64,000 nt of DNA, taken from positions 3,100,001 through 3,164,000 of the forward strand of contig JBAJFE010000005.1 in the NCBI GenBank assembly GCA_037903355.1. The letters are read 5' to 3'. Source of the stretch: Trichuris trichiura (lineage: Eukaryota > Nematoda > Enoplea > Trichinellida > Trichuridae). The position numbers were made by a program, and so were the translations under genes. The notes below the pieces were generated by a model. The model saw nothing but the letters and a program-made list of their open reading frames with translations. It did no database searches and was not told the DNA's origin. Positions 25,355-35,558 of this stretch are shown here, piece after piece. Numbering within the stretch: position 1 is the stretch's first letter; each line of letters begins with the position of its first letter.

Positions 25355-27156
25355 ATGGACGAAGAGCTGGATTCGGCAGTTGTGTCTTATTGGGTAATTT
25401 CAGTTTTGCACAAAGCGTTTGACGCGCTCCGCAGCAAAGACTACTTGACGACACAAAAACTTTGCAAATTTCTCCTCGACATCGCTTGGGAAAAGTTTAA
25501 CATTGGACACTGGTCCGAAGTAAACATCTGCTGGCGTCAGCTGCACACTTTGGTTACCTACGTGCAAACTATGTACCTGTGGGCTGTTGGTTCCCTGAAG
25601 GTATCCTACGCGTGTGGGAAGGCGAAATCGGGCTTTGTACGACCGATTTTTGCAGGAAGCAATGCAAAGTTGCGACAAAGGTTTGATACTCGGCGCGCCT
25701 CTACGTCAATTCAGCTTGACAACAATAGCAACCGAAATACACGCGGAACTATCTGCCGTCGAGCCTTGCCCGTTGCCTAGCAAACGCAGTTCCACCGCCC
25801 GCAATTTGGACAAGATTACAATAATGGTGAGTGCCTTGCGCTTGGCATTTTTCAAAAAAAGCTGGAATTGAAGTTAAGCTATACGGTAGGAACTTGATTA
25901 TCCAAATGAGCTAGAAAGTACGAAATTTTAAATTTTGTATATTTACTGGTACAGTTTTGGCAGTGTTGCTGCAGAAAAAGAAGTTTAAATATTGAAAAGC
26001 TTTTTTGCTCTTAATAGCGAGGTTGCTTACTTTTAGTTTACTGCTGCAACAAGTGATAGTGATAGTCAAGTTCCTACTGTAGGAGAATTTGTTGTTTCGT
26101 CATTTCAAAAAGTACCGCATATTTATTGACTTACCATGTTAAGTTGTCGATCAGGCAAACTTCTGCTTTGGTATCAATTTGAGAGCGGAAGTCAAACGTA
26201 TTCATTGTCCAAGCATGACGCAATTCGACCGCGAATACTTGCACAGCGTCCAGCAAAAACCGGTGGTCATCGAGGGTGCTCTCGACTGTTGGCCAGCTTT
26301 CCAAAAATGGAAGTAACTACCATTGTTGCCATCAATGGCCGGCAAGTTTTTTGCTTAGCAGCTTTTGATTTATAGTTTGGAGTATTTTTTAAAACTCGCC
26401 GGTCACAGAACCGTACCGGTCGAAATTGGCACCAGATATACGGACGAAAATTGGACCCAACAGCTGATGCCATTGCATCAGTTTGTCGCCAGCTATTTTG
26501 GCGAAAATGGATCAGACGACGTCGGCTACTTGGCTCAGTACGATCTTTTCGAACAGGTACGCGAATACAGTACGCATTTTCAAACATTTGAATTCGTACC
26601 TACTTATCATTTATAGATTCCCGAACTTCGCAACGACATTGCGGTGCCTGAGTACTGCTGTCTTGTATCCGATCCGGATAGCGTAGATGTAAATGCTTGG
26701 TTCGGTCCGAAAGGTACAGTTTCTCCATTGCATACGGATCCAACGGACAATCTCTTTGCTCAAGTAAACAATATCCATATTTTCAAATTTTCTTTTCTCA
26801 ATTCTCTTTTGTTCAGGTTATGGGTGTGAAATACATTTGCCTATGCCCTCCCGACGACAGCGAAATGGTTTATCCAATAGAAAGCGGCTTGATGAGAAAT
26901 ACCAGTCAAGTATGCAGACAATGCCTCAACAATTGCTGTTGTAACAGAAGCGTCAGTTTATATATAGGTCGATATGGCTGAACCGGATTTCGACGCTTTC
27001 CCGAATCTTCGAAAAGCTCGAGTCTACGAGACGGTAGTTCATCCAGGCGATTTGTTGTTTATACCGCGCGGTTGGTGGCACTATTTGAAAAGTATGACGA
27101 CCAGCTTTTCCGTCAGCTTTTGGTTTCGTCCGTCGAATGAGGTCAGCGCGACTTAA
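25355..27156 (+). CDS. KDM8: JmjC dioxygenase KDM8/JMJD5
   Basis: Seven exons (25355-25572, 25601-25826, 26155-26312, 26376-26556, 26617-26763, 26817-26909, 26968-27156) give 403 residues; human KDM8 has 416. The N-terminal helical region has [12 protein letters not shown] and [14 protein letters not shown]. The JmjC domain begins [10 protein letters not shown] and contains [16 protein letters not shown] and [14 protein letters not shown]. The iron ligands are His and Asp in SPLHTDP (about 300 and 302) and a distal His in GWWHYLKS (about 379), so the 2-oxoglutarate/Fe(II) site is intact. KDM8 acts in the nucleus as an arginyl hydroxylase or histone-tail enzyme. Intron 1 would be only 28 nt; it is required because the frame shifts between VQTMY and PTRVGRRN. 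The start is the ATG giving the usual N-terminus. Confidence 0.94.
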
Positions 27157-27176
27157 ATTTTCTAACCTACTGTTTA

Positions 27177-29042
27177 TTACGCAACAAGCGGTTTTGTTGT
27201 CTGAAAAATGGAAGTGATCATTTCGGCGCATTCCCGAAAAAGCGACGGGTTGACAGAGTAAGGCAGAAAAAAGTGTATTGTATATTCGGGCGTCGACGCG
27301 TACTTGGCACATTCGATCATGTAACCTTTGACACATTTGAACACCAACTCGGCGCGTCGAAGGCACCAAGCTTCCGTATGCCACTGGCAAAAAGGGTAAT
27401 ATTGGCTACATAAGTTGATCATTTCGTTTTTATGCAAATTTACCTCGTCCAAGTCGTCCACAAGAAGAAGAGGTATAGCCAACGATGAGACGCCGAATTC
27501 GTGACATAATCTGACCACATTTCGAAGGCCGTGTATGCATGGATGCCTTCAAGGGATGGAATGTTAATCTGCTAAAAATTATCTAATCCTCATCGCACCG
27601 ACTGTTTATATCTTCGCGACTGACGTCGTCACCACAGACGAGATGGAAGATGGTATGATAAGAACAAAGATTGGAATGTCGAGTAATGTAAACGTTGCCA
27701 GGCGATAAGGCGCCTTCACTGAGTGTGTAGCCTTCTTTGGCTAGCCGACCCTGAACAATGCGCCCCGTCAAGCATTAGCACCTAAGCGATGTTTTAAGCA
27801 TTTGACCGGCGATTTTGCTCTTTTTTCTTTGGCTAAAGTTGCCGTCCTTTTTACATTGTCCAATTGGGACTGTAAGTCGGCGAAATGCAATTCTGCCGAT
27901 CGCTCGCAGGCGTGAAATAATTCTAAACTCTTCCCAGCTGTTGCGGCTGCTGTCGTTGCCTTAACGTTGTTACCTGTTTTGTGCTTTATGTGATGGTTGA
28001 AATCGTCGCTAACAACCTGAAGCAAACCGCACAGACGATTTCCGTATAAGAAGAGGGCCGTTTGCAGTCGAGCAGAAGCGTCCATAAGGCTGTAGTTTAA
28101 AGTGCAACTGGAAGAATAATAGTTTGATACGGTTGTATACCTGTTTTGGCGCCGCTCCAAGTACAAAGGATTGACGTTCGTCAAGCGGACATTGTGCATA
28201 GTCTTCAGCTGAGCTCCTGAACATTATAAATGACAGAGTAGGCAACAAAGGGACTCTTTTTTTTTACCAAGATATACGGTGAAGCTCTCGTCCAAAACGT
28301 TGGACAACGACTGGAAGGAGTGAAGCCTCGAAAATGCTTTGTTTGGAAACTGACTGCAATCGATTGAAAGTGATTTTTTTGTATAACCTATTTGGCTACC
28401 TGCCTTTTAACAAATTCATCATTTTTCAACTTGCCTTCGTAGACGTCGTGGACTAGCTGTTTGAACTGTCTTCTTTGAAGTGACTTTAACGCGTCCATTT
28501 GACTGCCGTAATTTTGCATAATTTCCTGAACGAAAAAGAAACCGATATCCCTTAAAGTGAAATGTTGCGGGCTCCATTACTTCTCGATGCATTTCGTATT
28601 GGTCGGATCGAAAGTTGCGTTGCGTTTTGGTTGCTCTGAAACTTCGACCGATGCGTACGAAAAAAAAAGTTGTTGGCGACTACTTTTCAAAGTTTTCCAA
28701 TTCTTCGTCTCTTGTCTCAATAAGGCTGAGAACTTCGGCCGAATATTCCATTTCTTTGTTAACCAAAAAGTTCAAAGCGCGATCGTCGTTGGCGGCGATG
28801 AACTGGAAACGGCTGTGAAACAGAATGTCTTCCCGTTCGCTGACGTTATTCTGCAACAAAGCTATTTTTTTTTCTTCGGCAACCACCATTTCCTAATGGA
28901 ATTTATACAGGCGACTTGGAAGCTTCCTCGGATGCGCTCAGTTGGCGAGTGTACGCTGCCAAATTGGCAAACAGTTCCGTCACAGCCGTATCTCCCGCCG
29001 CGTCGCTGCTGTCATTCAAAGTTGGCTCTGTGCATAGACCAT
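27177..29042 (-). CDS. FERRY3: FERRY3 (C12orf4) homologue, 5' end unresolved
   Basis: Nine exons were placed (29042-28909, 28850-28684, 28635-28581, 28525-28400, 28349-28268, 28216-27807, 27750-27599, 27546-27444, 27383-27177), covering about 478 residues of a protein that has 552 in human. Diagnostic strings are GAQLKTMHNVRL, ARLQTALFLYGNRLCGL, YITRHSNL, IHGLRNVVRL, IPLLLVDDL and WCLRRAELVFKCVKGYM. FERRY3 belongs to the Rab5-effector FERRY complex on early endosomes, which carries mRNAs. The middle is coiled-coil-like. The first exon found begins in phase 1 and has no start codon, so one or more 5' exons lie beyond 29042, possibly past the tandem repeat. Two in-frame stretches (33 and 36 nt) bounded by GT and AG inside the 28216-27807 exon may be introns or coding. 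Confidence 0.9.
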
Positions 29043-29110
29043 CTAAAACTTTCCTTTTCTTTATAAAACATTATAAATAATTGTCAAATAGGCGTGCGAA
29101 AAATAGCGTA

Positions 29111-29790
29111 TATATGCTAAAACTTCGTTACCCAAACCACACTTGCCATAGGGTAGCGCGGATTGCAAAAAATTCAAATATGGAGAACTACTTGATTTGC
29201 AGGTACTTTGCGTACTGTTATATTCAAATTTGAAAAACATGATCCTTTCAACAGCTTTGTATGCTTTATTTATTCTGCTTGTCACTTTGCAAAGCGGTTA
29301 TCGGGGCAATTGCGAGTAACAAATGACAACGCAACTGTGAATCCAACCCTTTTTAGAGCGTGAAAATCATTATTTTTACTGTAACGCCGCTGCTCAGCGA
29401 ATTCGAATAAACAGCTTTGACTAAATAAAATTAAATATTAGCATATGCTACATAGACGAACTATACTTGCCAAAGGGCAGCGCAGACTGCGAAAAATTCA
29501 AATACGGAGAATTACTTGATTTGCAGGTACCTTGCTTACGGTGGCATTATAATTTGAAAAATACAGTCTTTGCAACGATTTTGTATGCCTCAATTACCTT
29601 GCTTGTCAGTTTGGGAAGCGTTTACTGTGGCAGTTACGTGTAACAAATGACAGCGCAACTGTAAATCTAATCTTTTTAGAACGTTTATTTTTTTAGAGCG
29701 TGAACATCATTTATTTCTACTGTAACTCTGCTACTCTCGGTGAATTCGAATAAACAGCTTTCAATATATAAAATTAAATATTAGCATAGC
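29111..29790. repeat. Tandem duplication of a ~340-bp non-coding unit
   Basis: Copy 1 (about 29111-29450) and copy 2 (about 29451-29790) share ordered landmarks: acttgcc..gggcagcgc/gggtagcgc, gaaaaattcaaata, ttgatttgcaggta, tttgtatgc, gtaacaaatgaca, gcaactgt, tttttagagcgtga, gaattcgaataaacagcttt and aaattaaatattagcat. Copy 2 carries a short internal duplication around tttttaga. A third copy seems to begin at about 29785 and stops at once. The unit lies upstream of FERRY3 and has no coding frame. Confidence 0.9.
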
Positions 29791-30587
29791 ATACGACGAA
29801 CATAACGGTTTTTGCATAAGGCATAAGTGCGCATGGCGTGTGCCACTTTTACTTAAAAAATAATTTTTTAAATTTATTCCAGAGCTACACTTCGACCTGT
29901 TCATCTCTTACCGTTAAAGAATTAAATACCGCAAAGTCGTCTATCATTTTATCTCGCGGACAGTAAGACAAGAATAGCGCCGAAAGCTGCGATGTAAAAG
30001 AAAATTACTTTTTCACGCGGAAAACTCAAAGTAATATGTCAGTCTTAACATCGCGCCAACGGTCGGACTATTAACACCAGAACATGTGTTCGCTAGATGA
30101 AGCAGATTGTATAAATTGAGTACCGAGGAGAAAGAACCTGCGAATCACAAATACAAAAATTTGAAAATTTATAAAGCGTCAGATAAGCGTAAAACTTGCT
30201 GAAATACAACGACAATCTGTTCAAAATTAATATTAAACAAAACGACAGCCTTTCACAAGGGTTTGAGATAGTGTCAGCCGACGTAGAACGCGCATACCTA
30301 CTTTCAAAAGACTTATCTATGCTCAGGTTACTTCAAGTAACCTGAGCATACTTAAAGTAGCTTAACAACAGGGCAGCGACTTAGGCAAGTCAGTCAATCA
30401 TATTCGGACGCTCAAGTCGCTACTGGAATATTCAAATGGAGTTCCTAATATTCGGTCAGTACTGCGTAGTTTTAACGGGGCACAGATTCCTTCTGTAAAG
30501 CATTAATGGTTTTCAGGTATCGTAACACTGATCCTCTTGGAACTAACGTTTAGTAAGTTTGTCAAACATTTGACCATCGTATACCGT
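29791..30587. other. Intergenic region with palindrome
   Basis: No gene recognised. Missing 5' exons of FERRY3 could lie here, but I could not find them. A perfect palindrome is annotated separately. Confidence 0.4.
30318..30350. repeat. Perfect 33-bp palindrome
   Basis: Two 16-nt arms flank a single central C. The left arm is tatgctcaggttactt and the right arm is its exact reverse complement. The arm contains the decamer acctgagcat, which recurs at about 46990, 47036 and 48098 and, on the other strand, near 34816. Confidence 0.92.
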
Positions 30588-31182
30588 ATGATAGCAATTC
30601 ACTTAGGGAGTGTACGAGTTATTAAACGCTTAATTAGTCAACCGAACGTACCTGCACACCAGCCGACTGATGACGGTAAAAAATATGAGAAGGAAAAAGC
30701 TGCGGACGCTAACTGTTACCTAACTGCTTCAGAACATATACATACAGTAAACGAAGCGCCCATTCCGGTGGAGGAGAACTACGAAGTGATGGACAGCTGT
30801 CCCAAGGGTGACGCCTTTGATGTAAATGAATCAACCGGAGTCAATAGCGGTTGCTCTGATTGTCAACAACGCCGACAGTACAAACCAGTGCTTTTTTCTT
30901 GGCCGCATGGCGGGAAAAGGGTAAAAAAAGAAATACTAAAACAAAAAAATACAACAAAAACACTCTTCTTAGGTATATCTAACGGGCAGCTTTTACAATT
31001 GGTGCCTCAAATTGCCTATGCCCTACTGTACGAGATGCGAAACGAACGTGGTCGAATTGATGCTACCAACCGGCCATCACGAATACAAATTCATAGTCGA
31101 TTCGGTATGGACAATCGATCACACTAAACCAAAGTGCAACAATTTCATTGGTGACGAAAACAATATACTTCATTTGTATTAA
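30588..31182 (+). CDS. AMPK-beta-like CBM48 (glycogen-binding) protein
   Basis: Two exons (30588-30920 and 30973-31182) encode 180 residues. The first part is polar and unrecognised. From about residue 97 it reads as the glycogen-binding CBM48 fold of AMPK beta subunits: YKPVLFSWPHGGKR, then VYLTGSFYNW across the splice, HEYKFIVDSVWTIDH, and an ending NNFIGDENNILHLY that fits the last strand. The C-terminal domain by which AMPK beta holds alpha and gamma subunits is absent; a stop follows the CBM directly, with AATAAA overlapping it. This is therefore a CBM-only relative that may bind glycogen or starch-like glucans without assembling AMPK. The start ATG is inferred; upstream in-frame sequence is open without another ATG. 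Confidence 0.82.
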
Positions 31183-31187
31183 ATAAA
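31182..31187 (+). terminator. Poly(A) signal of CBM48 gene
   Basis: AATAAA overlaps the last base of the TAA stop codon, implying a very short 3' UTR. Confidence 0.6.
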
Positions 31188-31460
31188 ACATACATTCCCG
31201 CCGCCTTTCCGCGATCCTTGCAGAGCGCCGATCCTTTTGACAAAATATACACAGCCGAAAAAGGTCGACGTAAAACTGTGTTATCGGGACGAAAAATGAC
31301 GTCGATCAAAAGGAGTGTATTGACCTCGTTCCCAATGCATCAATAAAGACGACGCGGCTCGGATGGAGGACAAAATTTCCTCATCGATAAAAATGGAATT
31401 CGTGTCGCCAAAAATGGTCACCTAAATCAGTCAGTGACGCGACGCCATTTTAAAGGGGCA

Positions 31461-31467
31461 TATAAAT
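31461..31467 (+). promoter_or_regulatory. Candidate TATA box of first DNase II-like gene
   Basis: tataaat lies 94 bp upstream of the start codon at 31555, in a region free of other genes. Distance and sequence fit a core promoter, but the transcription start is unknown. Confidence 0.4.
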
Positions 31468-31554
31468 CTTAAGCGCTGAAAATAAGCGCGTACACTTTTC
31501 TTCCCTTCTCTCTCGGCGGTCAGCTCTTAGCAATAGAGATAGTGCGGCGACGAA

Positions 31555-32925
31555 ATGACGCTGCTATGGGCAATGCTCGCTCTGACGCTTATCCAACAAC
31601 ATGCCATTGCTACGAACTATTATTGTATCAATCAAGCAGACGATACAGATGTTGACTGGTTAGCCGACAAAAGCATGATACCAACTGATGCTACTTTGCG
31701 ATTAAACACAATTTCAGGTTTCTCATTTACAAGATACAACCAACTGCAGGCCTTGACGTTGCACCGTCGACCGCTTTTGCCAAAGGATACGGTTTTTTCT
31801 ACTTAAGCCCGAAATCATTGGCTGGATGGAGCAAATCGACCATTGGAATCAATGAAAACGACCAAATGCTTCAACGAACATTGAAACCGTACTATGACGC
31901 TGTTGCCAATGCCAACAAAGACGATCTACGAAATACGATGCGAATATGGTACAGTCCTCATTCAATTGCTTTACCAAACTGCCCAAAGTCACCAAATCAA
32001 GGTACGAACACTGTAATTGACAGCCAACGACGTGTCAAAATTAATGATAATCAGGTGTCATCATGTCCAAAGACGATGCTGCAATGTGGTTGACTCATTC
32101 GGTTATGTCTTTCCCGCCAACCGAAGCTTACGCTTGGCCTGACGGAAGCGCTAAAGACAATGCGCAGATGCTCTTCTGCCTTTCTCTCGACCAAAACACT
32201 TTAAAAAGCGTCGGTAAGGAGCCCATTTTGGGCTAACAAAAAAAATAGCCAATCAAAATGGATCATTGCAGTCGAAGCGCTGCGTTACGAAGCGCCCGTT
32301 GTGTACTGGCAAAATTTGCCGGCCGCCTATCAAATTTCTCCGTACTTGGAACTTGTGACGGGACAATCGTCCGGACTATGGGGTAGCATTAAAATTGTCA
32401 ACTTCACTACAAAAGGCTTTGCGAACAGTGACGTGCTGACAATGCGGTACATTACCAAAACGGGAAAGAACATAAGTGACTTAAAAAGACTGATCGATCT
32501 ATGAGCGGACTATGGAAACGCTATTGTTGTAGGACTTTTCGACAGTCTTATTCCGATTATTCAAAAAACTTCGCTGATGGCATGGACAAAGAATAAGTTA
32601 AAGAACGTCTGCTCAAATACATACAAAGTTTTCAACATACAAGATGGAATGAGAATTGTAGAAGGAAGTAATATGGTCGAAGTTGATCGAGAAACGGACG
32701 ATTCGCGATGGGCGGTCGGCGAAAACGCTGCATTACCTATTTGGTGCTTCACTTTATCGGATAGAACGGTAAGCGGATTAAAGAAATGCTTCCCCGTCCT
32801 TTTGGGACAACTGTTTGCAGCAAACCGAACAGCAAAGTCCCGGTTCGGCTCTGTGCTCAACGAACGCCCTACTCTACAACACTTTCAGCAGTATGGCGGG
32901 AATGGCCAAGTCGGAAAAATGTTGA
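31555..32925 (+). CDS. DNase II-like secreted protein A, active site degenerate
   Basis: Six exons (31555-31658, 31718-32001, 32055-32213, 32272-32475, 32533-32768, 32821-32925) give 363 residues; human DNase II has 360. A signal peptide (about 1-19) is followed by the family start VDWFLIYKI, then AKGYGFFYL, MWLTHSV, AYAWPDG, MLFCLS and LPIWCFTLSDRT, with a cysteine-rich end. DNase II is an acid endonuclease of lysosomes or secretions that uses two HxK motifs. Here the first (HTK before GVL in human) reads as SPNQGVIM and the second (HSK in DHSKW) as DDSRW, so both catalytic histidine-lysine pairs are gone. It is probably a pseudoenzyme. All introns are 52-59 nt. It is paralogous to the next gene. 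Confidence 0.9.
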
Positions 32926-33221
32926 ATGAAAAGTGGCCTACTTTTTCCGCGAAAAATATTTGTTATTATTAAACTTACAACCGTTGTGATTGAACGAAGC
33001 GGCAAAAGGTTTTGGCGCTGAAACGCGACCGGAACAATTCGTGTCGCGCGTACAGAGTAAGGCAAAACGGTCATGCAATCGGACAAACCGCTGACGAAAT
33101 GCGACACGAACTAAAACTGTCAATAAAAATTTAACGCCTGAATTAAGAAGTGCAAAAAAATTGGCGATAAAACGGAAGGGCACAACGAAAGTGCCCATTG
33201 TTGCATAACCGAAGCATTAGC
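32926..33221. other. Spacer between the two DNase II-like genes
   Basis: 296 bp, AT-rich, with no gene. It should contain the terminator of copy A and the promoter of copy B. Confidence 0.5.
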
Positions 33222-34679
33222 ATGATTAAGTACGCCCACTTGGGTACAAGGCTTTTCGGCGTTGTCTGGATAGCGCATGTCGCGTCTATGAGCACTGATT
33301 ACTTGTGCAGAGAACAGGAGTCCAACAAAGGTGTTCAATGGTAACTGAGGAGGAGTAAAGAAAAAGCGAGTCGTCTTGGAGCGAAAAGCTTTCAGGTTTC
33401 TAATATACAAAATGGCCAAGCAACCGGTCGATTTTGACGCAAGCGGCATCTTTGCCAACGGACACGGCTTCTTCTACTTGAACTCGGCTACAGCCGCAAT
33501 GGGATGGACAAAATCAAAAATGGGCATCGACAAGCCCAAGCAGATGTTGGAAAGAACCCTGAGACCCTATTACGAAAAGCCGGAAGATCGCGACTCCCTG
33601 CGCCTTATGTACACGACAAAAGTATCTGCCAGAAATTCATACGGTAATTAAGCAATTGATGCGCAGGTGTTTTATCCAAAGCTTTTCAAAAACAGGAGTG
33701 CTCATGTCAAACCCGGAAAACGCTTTCTGGTTGCTCCACGACGCCGACGCCTTTCCGCCGAAACGAACCTACGCCTGGCCAAACGGGGAAGCACGAGACA
33801 AGGCGCAACTGCTCTTCTGCGTCTCGTTCGATCCAAGCAGTCTACAACAAATAGGTAAGACTCCATACGAAGCGAAGACTTAATGGAATAACGAAAACGA
33901 TCGCACTTTAGCGAGAACGCTGAGATACGAACGTCCGTGGGTTTATCTACACTACTTGCCGGTTGAATTTCAAACATCGCCGTACATTGAACTAGTCGAT
34001 CAAGAGGAGCTAAGAACTCAAATGCCAATCAGAGTACAACCGCTGACCACAAAACGCTTAGTGAATGGAAAAGCCGTCGAGGTTATCTACATAACTAAAC
34101 GCAGCCACGCCGCACTAGGTAAGCTAAGAAAAACAAAGGGGAAAATTTAAAAAGTACAGTAAGAAAGTGAATGCAGGTTAAAGTTCAGGCGCTCGCGTAA
34201 TAAACAAACGTTTTGAACAATACCGGCAAACAATGCGTCCTTACGCTTTTGAATTCAACGAGTAGAACGAATTTTAACAACTATTTAGACCTGTTCGTCG
34301 ACGTAATTGCGCCCTTCACTGGAACTACGTACGACAGCTGGACAAAGGCTGAAAGAAATGTCAATTGCTCGGACAGGGCATACGCCGTACGAAACATAAT
34401 AAGCGGCCTTCATATGACGCACGGAGGAGACATGACCATGTTGTACCGCGACACGGACGACAGCCGTTGGCTCCTGAGCACTAATAAAGATCGACCCATC
34501 TGGTGCTACACCAATTCCGACAGAACGGTGAGAGAAGCAGTTTTTTGTAAAATACGCGACCTCTGAAGCTTTAGGAAAGGGAGAAGAGCTTGGACAGTTC
34601 CGCAGTTTGCATCGAAAACGGTCCGTTGCACAAAGCGTTTCTTGCAACGGAAGTAACCGCCCAAGTGGACGCATGTTGA
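33222..34679 (+). CDS. DNase II-like secreted protein B, active site degenerate
   Basis: Six exons (33222-33340, 33396-33643, 33696-33854, 33912-34118, 34289-34527, 34575-34679) give 358 residues. All five introns interrupt the same codon phases as in gene A, and exons 3 and 6 have identical lengths in both (159 and 105 nt), so the pair arose by tandem duplication. A hydrophobic N-terminal segment (about 8-22) is a likely signal peptide. Family motifs are QWFLIYKM, NGHGFFYL, FWLLHD, TYAWPNG, LLFCVS and RPIWCYTNSDRT. The first HxK site reads as NSYGVLM and the second as DDSRW, so catalysis by the DNase II mechanism is unlikely. Intron 4 is longer (170 nt). Protein divergence between A and B is high, which suggests an old duplication or fast evolution. 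Confidence 0.9.
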
Positions 34680-34884
34680 AAGTTGAACGGCCATTTTAGG
34701 CTCAAACATTTAAAAAAGACTACGTAGAAAGCACTTACTTTGGCTCTGCTCGGCTGCCATAGACGTCTGTCTGTTTCTTGCTTAAACCACCGTCGACCAA
34801 GCGCTAAAGTAATTGATGCTCAGGTAGAGTAAGCATATTCCTCTCGCGGAGATACTACGAAGCGCGCGAGAAATTCAATGCTGT

Positions 34885-34890
34885 TTTATT
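34885..34890 (-). terminator. Poly(A) signal of the isochorismatase-fold gene
   Basis: AATAAA on the minus strand, 18 nt after the stop codon. Confidence 0.6.
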
Positions 34891-34907
34891 TTTGAAATAA
34901 ATACACT

Positions 34908-35558
34908 TTAGTGGCACAGTCCGGAATCGGGCGTAACCTCTTTGATTAGTTGTTGAACTTCTCGAAACTTCGGATGAGAAGCGCCTCTCAAAAGACCAAG
35001 CAAAACGCATTCGTTCGTCGTCAGTATGGCACCGAATCTTTCCAACGCGCGAAAAGCGAACAAACTAATAAAAGTCAATTTTTTTCTAAACATTAGAAGA
35101 CCAAAGTAAAAAGCGAAGTGTTACCGGTCGTGTTGGCTTCGGGAAGAGCATCCATCCACCACCAAATGCACGTCAAAATTTTTCTCCAAAAGATCAAGCA
35201 CGGTTTGATAGATGCATACGTGCGCTTCAATGCCGCATAAGATGACGGATTTACGATTAGGGAAGTGTTTGCTTATGTAATCATCAACAGACTGGCTGCC
35301 GAGCATTGAGAAGCAGGTCTTTTCGAAAATGGGAATTTTCTCTTTTCTTATATCCAACTCGGGCACCGTTAAGCCGAGACCCTTTGGGTACTGCTCCGTG
35401 GCAACAACGGGAACGTCGAGCAACATCGCCCCTTTAAGCAGACGTTGGGCCACTTGCACAATTTGCGGAAAACAGCAGATTGCGTTGCGAAACTTTTCCT
35501 GCATGTCGCATATAAGCAGAAGCGCATTTTGAGACGTCAAACGTCGTACAGCAGCCAT
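34908..35558 (-). CDS. Isochorismatase domain protein (ISOC1/2-like)
   Basis: Two exons (35558-35125 and 35064-34908) encode 196 residues. The cysteine hydrolase fold is complete: aspartate in LLLICDMQEKFR, FPQIVQVAQRLL, VVATEQYPKGLG, KTCFSML, the nucleophile Cys in LCGIEAHVC, then DGCSSRSQHDR and, in exon 2, a helix resembling human ISOC2 (HPKFREVQQLIKE, PDSGL). Size and strings match ISOC2 best. The animal enzyme's substrate is unknown; it is related to bacterial nicotinamidases and isochorismatases and is reported in mitochondria or cytosol. The 60-nt intron has ordinary borders. The start is the ATG before AAVRRLTSQ. Confidence 0.94.
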
